Below are positions 1 through 6,625 of a DNA stretch of 13,185 bases, piece after piece (the first letter of the stretch is position 1; each line of letters begins with the position of its first letter). A program made the position numbers and the translations under genes. The DNA is taken from contig JAEZBO010000036.1 in the NCBI GenBank assembly GCA_023427085.1, positions 1-13,185 of the forward strand. Direction: 5' to 3'. Origin of the DNA: Pseudomonadota bacterium (GTDB lineage: Bacteria; Pseudomonadota; Gammaproteobacteria; Burkholderiales; Burkholderiaceae_B). Under the pieces are notes generated by a model. It had not been told where the DNA came from. It did not search any database and worked only from the letters and a program-made list of their open reading frames with translations.

Positions 1-18
1 TATGTGTATAAGCGACAG
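1..18 (+). other. Probable Tn5/Nextera adapter remnant at contig edge
   Basis: Positions 2-18 match bases 3-19 of the 19-bp Tn5 mosaic end used in transposase-based library kits at 16 of 17 positions. The only difference is C instead of A at position 13. Translated, the stretch gives the MCI-x-DS and YKRQ peptides familiar as adapter artefacts in metagenomic protein sets. It lies exactly at the window edge, outside any gene: the hydrolase stop codon is at 47-49. I infer library adapter, not a biological transposon end. No transposase or 9-bp target duplication is visible. Confidence 0.8.
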
Positions 19-46
19 CGTCACGCCGGGGCGGCCCGCCGAAGCG

Positions 47-1150
47 CTAGCGCGCCGGCGCCGCGCCGCGCGGCGGCTCGCCCTGCCCCAGCATCTGGCC
101 GAGTTCGGCCAGCAGGCTCGCGTGAAAGCGCTTGGGGTCCTGGATCTGCGGCGAGTGGCCCAGCTCGGGGTAGCTCACCAGCCGCGCGCCGGGTATCGCC
201 TGCGCGGTCTCCGGACCCAGCTCACGATAGTTGCCCAGCGTGCGCGCGACCGCGGGCGGCGCGCCATCCTTGCCCGGCGCGGTGGTGTCCTGCTCGCCGA
301 TCAGCAGCAAGGTCGGCACGCTGATCTCGCCGAACTCGTGCACCACCGGCTGGGTGTAAATCATGTCGTAGGTCAGCGCCTGGTTCCACGCCACGCGCTC
401 GCGGCCCTCGCCGGCCAGCATGCCGGCCGACATCAGCACCCACTTGTCGTACTCGGGCCGCCAGGTATTGGCGTAATAGGTGGCCTGCTGGTACTTCTTC
501 ATGCCGGCCGCATTGGCCTTGAGCTCCTGCTGGTACCACTGGTCGATGGTGCGATACGGCACCCCCTTGGCCTGCCAGTCTTCCAGGCCGATCGGGTTGA
601 CCATCACCAGCGCATCGACCTGTTCGGGATGCATCAGCGCGTAGCGGCTGGCCAGCATGCCGCCCATCGAATGGCCCATCACGACGGCGCGCTCGATGCC
701 CAGCATCTCGAGCAGGCCATGGGTATTGGTGGCCAGCTGTTGCAGGCTGAACTGATAGGCCTGCGGTTTGCTCGACTTGCAGAAGCCCACCTGGTCGGGC
801 ACCACCACGCGGTAGCCCTGCGCGCTCAGTGCCCGTGCGGTGCCTTCCCAGGTCGCGCCGCAGAAGTTCTTGCCGTGCATCAACACCACGCTGCGCCCGT
901 TGGGCTGCTGCGGCCAGATGTCCATATAGGCCATCGACAACTCCTGTCCCTGCGACACGAAGTTGTACTGGCCGACCTGGTAGGGGTACTCGAACCGTTC
1001 GAGATTGGGACCGTAGTCGGGCACCGGCGGCAGCGCGCCGGCCGGTTGCGGCTGCGCCTGCGCATGGGCGCACAGCAGCAGCGCGGCGGCGGCCAGCAGT
1101 TGCGCGGGCCGGCGGCCAGCAAGGGATGAAGGGTTCGAATGGCGGTACAT
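47..1150 (-). CDS. Exported alpha/beta-fold hydrolase
   Basis: This is a 367-residue alpha/beta hydrolase. Residues 1 to about 33 form a signal peptide: a basic start, a Leu/Ala-rich core and an A-Q-A end, so the enzyme is probably periplasmic. The oxyanion-hole loop HGKNF is at 92-96 and the nucleophile elbow GHSMGG at 159-164 (Ser161). The likely acid is Asp288 in GEQDTTAPG, and the catalytic His is His332 in ELGHSPQ. The triad is therefore complete. Cys97 and Cys124 lie in the two loops flanking the active site and could form a disulfide after export. The ATG at 1150 is chosen because GGGAG lies 5 nt upstream and the signal peptide follows at once. A TATACA box (1167-1172, minus strand) lies just upstream. 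The gene is divergent from the permease. Substrate unknown; esterase, lactonase and haloperoxidase-like activities all fit the fold. Confidence 0.9.
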   Translation of the reverse strand: MYRHSNPSSLAGRRPAQLLAAAALLLCAHAQAQPQPAGALPPVPDYGPNLERFEYPYQVGQYNFVSQGQELSMAYMDIWPQQPNGRSVVLMHGKNFCGATWEGTARALSAQGYRVVVPDQVGFCKSSKPQAYQFSLQQLATNTHGLLEMLGIERAVVMGHSMGGMLASRYALMHPEQVDALVMVNPIGLEDWQAKGVPYRTIDQWYQQELKANAAGMKKYQQATYYANTWRPEYDKWVLMSAGMLAGEGRERVAWNQALTYDMIYTQPVVHEFGEISVPTLLLIGEQDTTAPGKDGAPPAVARTLGNYRELGPETAQAIPGARLVSYPELGHSPQIQDPKRFHASLLAELGQMLGQGEPPRGAAPAR

Positions 1151-1319
1151 CGGGGCTCCCGGAGTCTGTATAGGCCCCGCCGCGTCACGCGAGCCACGCG
1201 GCGGGTCGCCTATTGCGACCGGGCGGCCGGGCTTCGGTTCCCGCGGCAGCCAAGATGTATCTCGCGCTGCAACATCGGCATGCGATCATTCCGCCGCAAC
1301 ATTCAGATTGGAGAATCGC
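1151..1319. promoter_or_regulatory. Divergent intergenic region, hydrolase/permease
   Basis: This 169-bp spacer lies between two divergently read genes and must hold both promoters. On the minus strand a TATACA box sits at 1167-1172, about 16 nt from the hydrolase start codon, which would give a very short leader; no good -35 is seen at the right distance. On the plus strand no convincing -35/-10 pair was found. The Shine-Dalgarno GGAGA of the permease is at 1310-1314. Confidence 0.4.
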
Positions 1320-2729
1320 ATGAGTACGCTTGCCATAGGCATCTCGCTGGCATTGCTGATGTATTTCGCCTACCGGGGCGTCACGGTATTGCTGCTGGCG
1401 CCCATCATGGGCGCGCTGGCCGTTCTGCTGTCGGGCGATGGCGGGCTGCTGCTGCCCATCTACACCACCACGTTCATGTCCGCGCTGAGCGGCTACGTGC
1501 TGCAGTTCCTGCCGATCTTCCTGCTCGGCTCGCTGTTCGGCCAGCTGATGGCCGACTCGGGCGCGGCCAACACGCTGGCGCAATGGATCGTGCGCACCGT
1601 CGGCGAACGCCGCGCGATCGTTTCGGTGGTGCTGGCCTGCGGCCTGCTGACCTACGGCGGCGTCTCGCTGTTCGTGGTGGCCTTCGCGCTGTACCCGGTC
1701 GCGGTCAGCCTGTTCAAGACCGCCGACGTGCCCAAGCGGCTGATCCCCGGCACCATCGCGCTGGGCGCCTTCACGTTCACGATGACCGCGCTGCCCGGCA
1801 CGCCGGCGATCCAGAACGCCATCCCGATCCCCTACTTCGGCACCAACGTATTCGCCGCGCCCGGCCTGGGCCTGATCGGCGCGATCTTCATGTTCAGCGG
1901 CGGCCTGTGGTGGCTGCAGCACCGCGCCGCGCAGGCGCGCGCGGCCGGCGAAGGCTATGGCGAGCACGACGACGAAACGCCGCCGCCGGCCGGCGAGGCC
2001 GGCCAGGCGCCGCAAGGACGCTGGTCGCTGATGCCGGTACCGCTGGCCTTCCTGCCGCTGCTGCTGGTGGTCGGCATCAACGCCGTGCTGACCTACGGCG
2101 TGTTTCCGCAGATCGACTTCGCCTTCGTCGGCGAACGCTTCCCCGAGGTCGATCCGGCCAAGGCCCTGGGCCTGTGGTCGCTGATCATCGCGCTGGCCGC
2201 GGCCTGCCTGGCACTGGTGCTGTTGCGGCTGCGCCATTGGGCCAATCTCAAGGAGACCGTCAACAAGGGCGTGTTCGGCTTCATGCTGCCGCTGTTCAAC
2301 ACCGCCTCCGAGGTCGGCTATGGCGCGGTGATCGCCGGGCTGGCCGGTTTTGCGCTGATCCGCGACGCGGTGCTGAACGTGTCGCCGAACAACCCGCTGA
2401 TTTCCGAAGCCATCGCGATGAACATCCTGGCCGGCATCACCGGCTCGTCATCGGGCGGCCTGAGCATCGCGCTGCAGACGCTGGGCGATGACTATCTGCG
2501 CATGGCCAACGACGCCGGCATCAGCCCCGAGCTGCTGCACCGGGTCGCGGTGATGGCGGCCGGCGGCATGGACACGCTGCCGCATTGCGGCGCCATCATC
2601 ACGCTGCTGGCGATCTGCAAGCTGAACCACCGCCAGTCGTACCGCGACATCGCCACGGTGACGATCCTGTTCCCGCTGCCGGCGCTGGCGCTGGTGATCC
2701 TGCTGGGCACGCTGTTCGGCAGCTTCTGA
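1320..2729 (+). CDS. GntP-family permease (organic acid:H+ symporter)
   Basis: This is a 469-residue polytopic inner-membrane protein. Hydrophobic segments fill residues 3-37, 42-75, 98-130, 143-160, 180-199, 240-262, 283-303, 317-347, 362-387, 407-433 and 445-468, about 12 helices in all, which suits the GntP family of gluconate, hydroxybutyrate and related carboxylate transporters. Family-like stretches are LLTYGGVSLFVVAFALYP (109-126) and the Gly/Ser-rich GITGSSSGGL (372-381). A charged, Pro-rich loop at 201-236 separates the halves. The frame opens at a TTG at 1308, but the ATG at 1320 has GGAGA five bases upstream and is preferred. The protein is complete, and a strong terminator follows about 50 bp after the stop. 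The substrate cannot be told from sequence. The divergent periplasmic hydrolase could supply it, but that is inference. Confidence 0.85.
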   Translation: MSTLAIGISLALLMYFAYRGVTVLLLAPIMGALAVLLSGDGGLLLPIYTTTFMSALSGYVLQFLPIFLLGSLFGQLMADSGAANTLAQWIVRTVGERRAIVSVVLACGLLTYGGVSLFVVAFALYPVAVSLFKTADVPKRLIPGTIALGAFTFTMTALPGTPAIQNAIPIPYFGTNVFAAPGLGLIGAIFMFSGGLWWLQHRAAQARAAGEGYGEHDDETPPPAGEAGQAPQGRWSLMPVPLAFLPLLLVVGINAVLTYGVFPQIDFAFVGERFPEVDPAKALGLWSLIIALAAACLALVLLRLRHWANLKETVNKGVFGFMLPLFNTASEVGYGAVIAGLAGFALIRDAVLNVSPNNPLISEAIAMNILAGITGSSSGGLSIALQTLGDDYLRMANDAGISPELLHRVAVMAAGGMDTLPHCGAIITLLAICKLNHRQSYRDIATVTILFPLPALALVILLGTLFGSF

Positions 2730-2736
2730 GGCCGAG

Positions 2737-2772
2737 GGGCCCGGTACGCCGGGCTGCCGATACGCCGGGCCC
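2737..2772 (+). repeat. GC inverted repeat with nested direct repeats
   Basis: GGGCCCGG (2737-2744) and CCGGGCCC (2765-2772) form perfect 8-bp arms. Between and overlapping them, TACGCCGGGC occurs twice (2745-2754 and 2761-2770). The element follows the permease stop and directly precedes the terminator. It may be a hairpin that protects the mRNA 3' end or a relic of a small duplication. Confidence 0.55.
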
Positions 2773-2780
2773 AAAAGAAA

Positions 2781-2814
2781 AACCCGCGACGACAGGAGTC
2801 GTTGCGGGTTTTTT
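2781..2814. terminator. Bidirectional intrinsic terminator
   Basis: A 13-bp stem (2781-2793 with 2798-2810, one G-T wobble) closes a four-base AGGA loop. On the plus strand it runs into six T (2809-2814) and terminates the permease transcript. On the minus strand the A-rich run at 2773-2782 becomes a T-rich tail, so the same hairpin can end the tRNA-Arg transcript, whose 3' end lies only 7 bp away. Confidence 0.93.
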
Positions 2815-2821
2815 GCAGTTC

Positions 2822-2896
2822 TGGCGCGCCCGACAGGAATCGAACCTGTATCAAGAGCTTCGGAAACTCTCATTCTATCCATTGAACTACGGGCAC
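2822..2896 (-). tRNA. tRNA-Arg(CCG)
   Basis: Read on the minus strand, a full cloverleaf folds. The acceptor stem GTGCCCG/CGGGCGC pairs over 7 bp with one wobble. The D arm has GTTC/GAAT. The anticodon stem AGAGT/GCTCT closes the loop TTCCGAA, with CCG at positions 34-36. The variable loop is short. The T arm is ACAGG-TTCGATT-CCTGT. The encoded CCA is at 2822-2824; the mature body without CCA is 2825-2896. The anticodon CCG reads CGG, a common arginine codon in this GC-rich DNA. It is a single gene with its own promoter box upstream and the shared terminator downstream. No integrated element is seen beside its 3' end. Confidence 0.97.
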
Positions 2897-2906
2897 GTAG
2901 CCCGCT

Positions 2907-2912
2907 ATTGTA
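2907..2912 (-). promoter_or_regulatory. -10 box of tRNA-Arg promoter
   Basis: On the minus strand TACAAT (consensus TATAAT, 5 of 6) lies 10 bp upstream of the mature tRNA 5' end, which predicts a leader of only a few bases. The sequence between box and start is AGCGGGC-rich. GC-rich discriminators of this kind are typical of stringently controlled stable-RNA promoters. No good -35 is visible at 16-18 bp. Confidence 0.55.
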
Positions 2913-2988
2913 GCGCGTCCGCGGCAACTGCGCGCGCCGGCCACGATGGCCGCTCGCGCAAGGGGCGCGGCCGCCCGTCAGATGTCGC

Positions 2989-2994
2989 TATAAT
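2989..2994 (+). promoter_or_regulatory. Consensus -10 box upstream of cytochrome gene
   Basis: A perfect TATAAT stands in otherwise GC-rich DNA, 139 bp before the cytochrome start. No -35 resembling TTGACA lies 16-18 bp upstream, so either the site needs an activator or the match is fortuitous. It predicts a leader of roughly 130 nt, which includes an A-rich purine stretch around 3045-3065. Confidence 0.5.
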
Positions 2995-3133
2995 CGGGCG
3001 TTTGCACGGCTGCGGCGCACAGTGGGCCGACCGCCGTCGCTCAGTAAAAGAAACAGAAGCAGCAATCCCCAAATGCTGTCGCCCGAGTCGGAGCGGGCGT
3101 CCCGGTATCCGCTTATCGCAGGATTATTAGGTC

Positions 3134-4063
3134 ATGAGACAAGAGCAACAACACGCAGAAGAGCACGGTTCCCTCATCAAGACCCCCAAGCAGTTGATCG
3201 TCACGGTGGTGCTGGCCTTCGTGGTCCCCATCATCATCATCCTGCTGCTCGTGAACGTCGTCGCCTCGGGCACCAAGGTCGGCGCCGGATCGGACACCCT
3301 CACTGCCGACGCCATCAGCAAGCGCATCGCGCCGGTGGCCGGTTTCGAACTGGTCGACGCCAACGCGCCGCGGGTGCTGCAAAGCGGCGAAGACGTCTAC
3401 AAGGCCACCTGTGCCACCTGTCACAACGCCGGCACCGCCGGCGCGCCCAAGCTGGGCGACAAGGAAGGCTGGGCCAAGTACATCAAGGAAGGCTACGAAA
3501 CCATGCTGAAGGTGGCGCTCGAGGGCAAGGGCGCCATGCCCGCCAAGGGCGGCAACCCGGGCCTGGACGACCTCGAAGTGGCGCGCGCGGTGGTCTACAT
3601 GGCCAACCAGTCCGGCGCCAACTTCGACGAGCCGGCCGAGCCCGAGCCCAAGGAACAGGCGCAGGAAGGCCAGCAGGCCCCCAAGCAGGACACCGCCCAG
3701 ACCGATCCGAAGCCCGCCGCCGCGACGCCGGCCGCCGAGCAGGCCAGCGCGCAGCAGGCGCCCGCCGCGCCGGCACAGGCCGCCCCGGCCCCGGCCGCTG
3801 GCGACAGCCAGGCCGCCATCGATCCGGCCGGCGAAAAGCTCTACAAGGCCACCTGTTTCGCCTGCCACGGCACCGGTGTCGGCGGCGCGCCCAAGCTCGG
3901 CGACAAGGCCGCCTGGGCCAAGTACATCGAAACCGGCGAAGACACCATGCTGGCGGTCGTCATCAAGGGCAAGGGCATCATGCCGCCCAAGGGTGGCGCG
4001 ATGAACGCCAGCGAGGACGAACTGCGCGCCGCAGTGCGCTACATGGTCAACGCGTCGAAGTAA
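3134..4063 (+). CDS. Membrane-anchored dihaem cytochrome c5
   Basis: This 309-residue protein carries electrons in the periplasm, tethered to the inner membrane. Residues 21-44 are one transmembrane anchor with no cleavage site. Two class I cytochrome c domains follow. Domain 1 has the haem motif CATCH (93-97) and ligand Met135; domain 2 has CFACH (241-245) and Met283. An Ala/Pro/Gln-rich linker (about 165-227) joins them. The domains align without gaps at an offset of 148 residues, with about 43 of 80 positions identical by my count. This is the architecture of the neisserial dihaem c5, which feeds cbb3-type oxidase and nitrite reductase; a similar shuttle role is inferred here. The start ATG has AGGA at 3120-3123. 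The gene stands alone, with a tRNA behind it and a convergent gene ahead. Confidence 0.92.
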   Translation: MRQEQQHAEEHGSLIKTPKQLIVTVVLAFVVPIIIILLLVNVVASGTKVGAGSDTLTADAISKRIAPVAGFELVDANAPRVLQSGEDVYKATCATCHNAGTAGAPKLGDKEGWAKYIKEGYETMLKVALEGKGAMPAKGGNPGLDDLEVARAVVYMANQSGANFDEPAEPEPKEQAQEGQQAPKQDTAQTDPKPAAATPAAEQASAQQAPAAPAQAAPAPAAGDSQAAIDPAGEKLYKATCFACHGTGVGGAPKLGDKAAWAKYIETGEDTMLAVVIKGKGIMPPKGGAMNASEDELRAAVRYMVNASK

Positions 4064-4091
4064 GCCGCTCGCCCCGGCGCCCGCCCCGCCG

Positions 4092-4116
4092 CTTGCGCGC
4101 GGTGGCCGGGCGCAAG
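4092..4116. terminator. Hairpin between convergent genes, weak terminator candidate
   Basis: CTTGCGC (4092-4098) and GCGCAAG (4110-4116) are perfect 7-bp arms around an 11-base loop, midway between the cytochrome stop and the CoA-transferase stop. No T-tract follows on either strand, so intrinsic termination is doubtful. It may simply separate the two convergent transcripts or stabilise mRNA ends. Confidence 0.35.
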
Positions 4117-4138
4117 GTCCGGCCTGCGCGGCGCACGC

Positions 4139-5362
4139 TCAAGCGGTCGCCAGCGCCGCATCGATCTCGGCGTCGGACAGGCCCATCTCGCGCAGCACCT
4201 CGAGTGTGTGCTCGCCGAGCAGCGGCGGCGCGCGCCGGTACTGCACCGGCGTGTCGGACAGCCGCAAGGGGCTGCCGGCCACCGGCACGCTGCCCGCCAG
4301 CGGATGCGGCAGCTCGCGGCGCAGGCCGCGGGCCAGCACCTGCGGGTCTTCGTAGACCTGCTCGATCGTATTGATCGGTCCGGCCGGCACCCCGGCGCGC
4401 TCGAGACTCTGCAGCCAGTCGTCGCGCAGGCCGTCGCGCATGCGTTCGACCAGGATCGGCACCAGCACCTCGCGGTTGACCACACGGCCGGGATTGCTGA
4501 CGAAACGCGCGTCCTGCGCCAGTTCCGGCATGCCGATCACCTGGCAATAGGCGCGGAACTGGCTGTCGTTGCCGACCGCGACGATCAGGTGGCCGTCGCG
4601 CGCGGCGAACACCTGATAGGGCACCAGGTTCTGGTGCGCGTTGCCGGCACGCCGCGGCGCGGCGCCCGAAGTCAGGTAATTGAGGTTCTGGTTGGCCAGC
4701 ATCGCCACCTGGCAATCGAGCAGGGCCATGTCGATGTGCTGGCCCAGGCCGCTGCGATGGCGCTCGTGCAGCGCCGCCAGGATGCCGGTGGTGGCGTACA
4801 TGCCGGTCATCAGGTCGGCCACCGCCACGCCGGCCTTTTGCGGACCGCCGCCCGGCATGTCGTCACGCTCGCCGGTGATGCTCATCAGCCCGCCCATGCC
4901 CTGGATCATGAAGTCGTAGCCCGGCCGCGAGGCATAGGGCCCGGTCTGGCCGAAGCCGGTGATCGAGCAATAGATCAGGCCCGGGTGGGCGGCGCGCAGC
5001 GACTCGTGGTCCAGACCGTATTTCTTGAGCCCGCCGACCTTGAAGTTCTCGACCAGGATGTCGCTGCGCTCGGCCATCTTGCGCACCAGCGCGGCGCCCT
5101 GCGGCGTGGCGATGTCGACGGCGACCGAGCGCTTGTTGCGGTTGGCCGAGAGGTAATAGGCAGCCTCGCTGGTGGGCTGGCCCGCCTCGTCCTTCAGGTA
5201 GGGCGGCCCCCAGCCGCGGGTATCGTCGCCCGCGCCCGGACGTTCGATCTTGATGACGTCGGCGCCCAGGTCGGCCAGGTTCTGCGTGCACCAGGGACCG
5301 GCCAGCACACGGGTCAGGTCCAGGACCCGGATACCGTCCAGCGGTGCGGATCTCGTCGGCAT
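4139..5362 (-). CDS. CaiB/BaiF family (class III) CoA-transferase
   Basis: This 407-residue cytoplasmic enzyme has the normal length for the family, which moves CoA between carboxylic acids. The N-terminal signature PLDGIRVLDLTRVLAGPWC starts at residue 7 and is followed by LGADVIKIERP (32-42). Asp183 in VAVADLMTGMYA matches the catalytic aspartate that forms the acyl anhydride. Gly-rich segments near 156-172 suit the CoA site. The reading frame stays open far upstream, antisense to the next gene, but the family's conserved N terminus begins at the ATG at 5362, preceded by GAGAGAA. Substrates cannot be assigned: formyl-, succinyl-, glutarate- or mesaconyl-CoA transferases and 2-methylacyl-CoA racemases all share these motifs. 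It is divergent from the flavoprotein gene, which may share its regulation. Confidence 0.92.
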   Translation of the reverse strand: MPTRSAPLDGIRVLDLTRVLAGPWCTQNLADLGADVIKIERPGAGDDTRGWGPPYLKDEAGQPTSEAAYYLSANRNKRSVAVDIATPQGAALVRKMAERSDILVENFKVGGLKKYGLDHESLRAAHPGLIYCSITGFGQTGPYASRPGYDFMIQGMGGLMSITGERDDMPGGGPQKAGVAVADLMTGMYATTGILAALHERHRSGLGQHIDMALLDCQVAMLANQNLNYLTSGAAPRRAGNAHQNLVPYQVFAARDGHLIVAVGNDSQFRAYCQVIGMPELAQDARFVSNPGRVVNREVLVPILVERMRDGLRDDWLQSLERAGVPAGPINTIEQVYEDPQVLARGLRRELPHPLAGSVPVAGSPLRLSDTPVQYRRAPPLLGEHTLEVLREMGLSDAEIDAALATA

Positions 5363-5491
5363 GGCGATTCTCTCGATTCGGACAAAGAGGGCATTTTGCC
5401 CTAAGCCCCGGCCGCCGTGGCGAGGCGCGAGACACGGACGCCGGCAGCGTGGCATGCTAGGCGCTCCCGATGCGACAGGAGCCCGCAGGCC
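5363..5491. promoter_or_regulatory. Divergent promoter region with small palindrome
   Basis: The 129 bp between the CoA-transferase and flavoprotein starts contain AGGGCA-TTT-TGCCCT (5388-5402), a perfect palindrome with 6-bp arms, centred 33 bp from the CoA-transferase ATG. Its place suggests an operator acting on one or both genes. No convincing -35/-10 pair was found for either direction. The flavoprotein Shine-Dalgarno AGGAG is at 5478-5482. Confidence 0.4.
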
Positions 5492-6469
5492 ATGCCTTCC
5501 CCGCTGATCGAAGAACTGCACCGCAGCCTCAGGCTGCCCGTCATCGGTTCGCCGATGTTCATCCTGTCCAATCCCGAGCTGGTGCTGGCGCAATGCATCA
5601 ACGGGGTGATGGGCGCCTTCCCGGCCCTGAACGCCCGGCCCGCCGAGCAGCTCGAGCAGTGGCTGCAGGCCATCGACGACGGCCTGATGACCTGGCGCAC
5701 CGCCTATCCCGACCGGCCAGTGGCGCCCTATGCCGTCAACCAGATCATCCACGCGTCCAACGACCGCCTCGAACAGGACCTCGACACGTGCGCGCGTCAT
5801 CGGGTGCCCTACATCATCACCAGCCTGCGCGCGCCGCAGCAGGTGGTCGGCGCGGTACACGGCTGGGGCGGCCGGGTGCTGCACGACGTCACCACCGTGC
5901 GGCACGCCGAGAAGGCGCTCGAGGCCGGGGTCGACGGGCTGATCCTGGTCTGCGCCGGCGCCGGCGGCCACGCCGGCACGCTCAGCCCGTTCGCGCTGGT
6001 CGAAGAGGTGCGCCGCTTCTATGACGGCCCGCTGGTGCTGGCTGGTGCGATCGCCACCGGCCGCGGCATCCTGGCGGCGCAGGCCATGGGCGCCGATCTG
6101 GTCTATATGGGCACCCGCTTCATCGCCGCGCAGGAGTCCAACGCCGACCCGGCCTACAAACAGATGGTGGTGCAGTCCCACGCCAGCGACATCCTGTACA
6201 CGCCGACCTTCACCGGCATCCCCGGCAACTACCTGGCCCCCAGCATCGTCGCCGCCGGCATGGACCCGGCCAGCCTGCCGCCACCGGCCGAGGCCGGCGC
6301 GGTGTTCGGCTCGGGCCGCAGCAAGGCCTGGCGCGATATCTGGGGAGCCGGCCAGGGCGTGGGCAGTACCGACGCGGTCGAACCGACACGCCTCATCGTC
6401 GAGCGGCTCGAGGCCGAATACCGGGCGGCGCGGCAGTCGCTGGACCGGCTTCCAGCCCCATCTCCATAA
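5492..6469 (+). CDS. Nitronate monooxygenase-like FMN enzyme
   Basis: This 325-residue protein is a TIM-barrel flavoprotein of the nitronate monooxygenase (former 2-nitropropane dioxygenase) family. The N-terminal strand reads LPVIGSPMFILSNPEL (15-30), where the family has its P-M FMN-contact motif. CAGAGGHAG (154-162) holds His160, aligned with the catalytic His of nitronate monooxygenases. AGAIATGRG (184-192) and MGTRFIAAQES (206-216) are the FMN-phosphate loops. The length is normal. The ATG at 5492 is chosen because AGGAG lies nine bases upstream and the fold starts there. Relatives in this fold include NADH:quinone reductases and the enoyl-ACP reductase FabK, so the real substrate is open. 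It is divergent from the CoA-transferase; a shared catabolic role is only a guess. Confidence 0.88.
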   Translation: MPSPLIEELHRSLRLPVIGSPMFILSNPELVLAQCINGVMGAFPALNARPAEQLEQWLQAIDDGLMTWRTAYPDRPVAPYAVNQIIHASNDRLEQDLDTCARHRVPYIITSLRAPQQVVGAVHGWGGRVLHDVTTVRHAEKALEAGVDGLILVCAGAGGHAGTLSPFALVEEVRRFYDGPLVLAGAIATGRGILAAQAMGADLVYMGTRFIAAQESNADPAYKQMVVQSHASDILYTPTFTGIPGNYLAPSIVAAGMDPASLPPPAEAGAVFGSGRSKAWRDIWGAGQGVGSTDAVEPTRLIVERLEAEYRAARQSLDRLPAPSP

Positions 6470-6538
6470 AAATCCGGCGTCATGGTTCGCAGTAAACGGT
6501 AAGGAATTGGCAGCAACGAGTGCGTCCACGCAACACAC

Positions 6539-6560
6539 CTAGGGTTACCCCTAGTTTTTT
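6539..6560 (+). terminator. Palindrome CTAGGG-N4-CCCTAG followed by T6
   Basis: CTAGGG (6539-6544) and CCCTAG (6549-6554) are perfect 6-bp arms around TTAC, followed by six T (6555-6560). It lies 70 bp after the flavoprotein stop and can act as its intrinsic terminator, though the stem is short. The same motif recurs 34 bp downstream inside a promoter, so it may equally be the upstream half of a double operator. Both roles are possible. Confidence 0.6.
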
Positions 6561-6562
6561 GT

Positions 6563-6591
6563 TGCGGCGCATCTAGGGATTACCCTATACT
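6563..6591 (+). promoter_or_regulatory. Sigma-70-like promoter with overlapping operator
   Basis: TTGCGG (6563-6568) and TATACT (6586-6591) are separated by exactly 17 bp and lie 35 bp before the start of the 77-residue protein. TAGGG-ATTA-CCCTA (6574-6587) fills the end of the spacer and overlaps the -10 by two bases. A protein bound there would block polymerase. A second copy lies upstream at 6539-6554, with the centres 34 bp apart. Transcription should begin near 6598. The regulator is not in the window. Confidence 0.7.
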
Positions 6592-6625
6592 CGTTTATAC
6601 CAACTCACCCGTTAAGGAAAACACC

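Noticed and set aside
1..18. Genuine transposon end
   Set aside because: The sequence is the engineered mosaic end rather than a natural IS50 end, with no transposase or target duplication nearby.
1308..1319. TTG start for the permease
   Set aside because: It would put the Shine-Dalgarno inside the coding region; ATG 1320 has ideal spacing.
1185..2237. Minus-strand frame of 350 residues under the permease
   Set aside because: It is Gln/Arg/His-rich shadow sequence opposite a polytopic membrane protein with clear helices.
2822..2896. tRNA-Arg as attachment site of an integrated element
   Set aside because: No integrase, no repeated tRNA 3' end and no foreign-looking DNA in the window.
5363..6538. 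Upstream extension of the CoA-transferase frame (total 799 residues)
   Set aside because: The extension is antisense to the flavoprotein gene with its FMN motifs. The CaiB family N terminus starts at 5362 with a ribosome-binding site.
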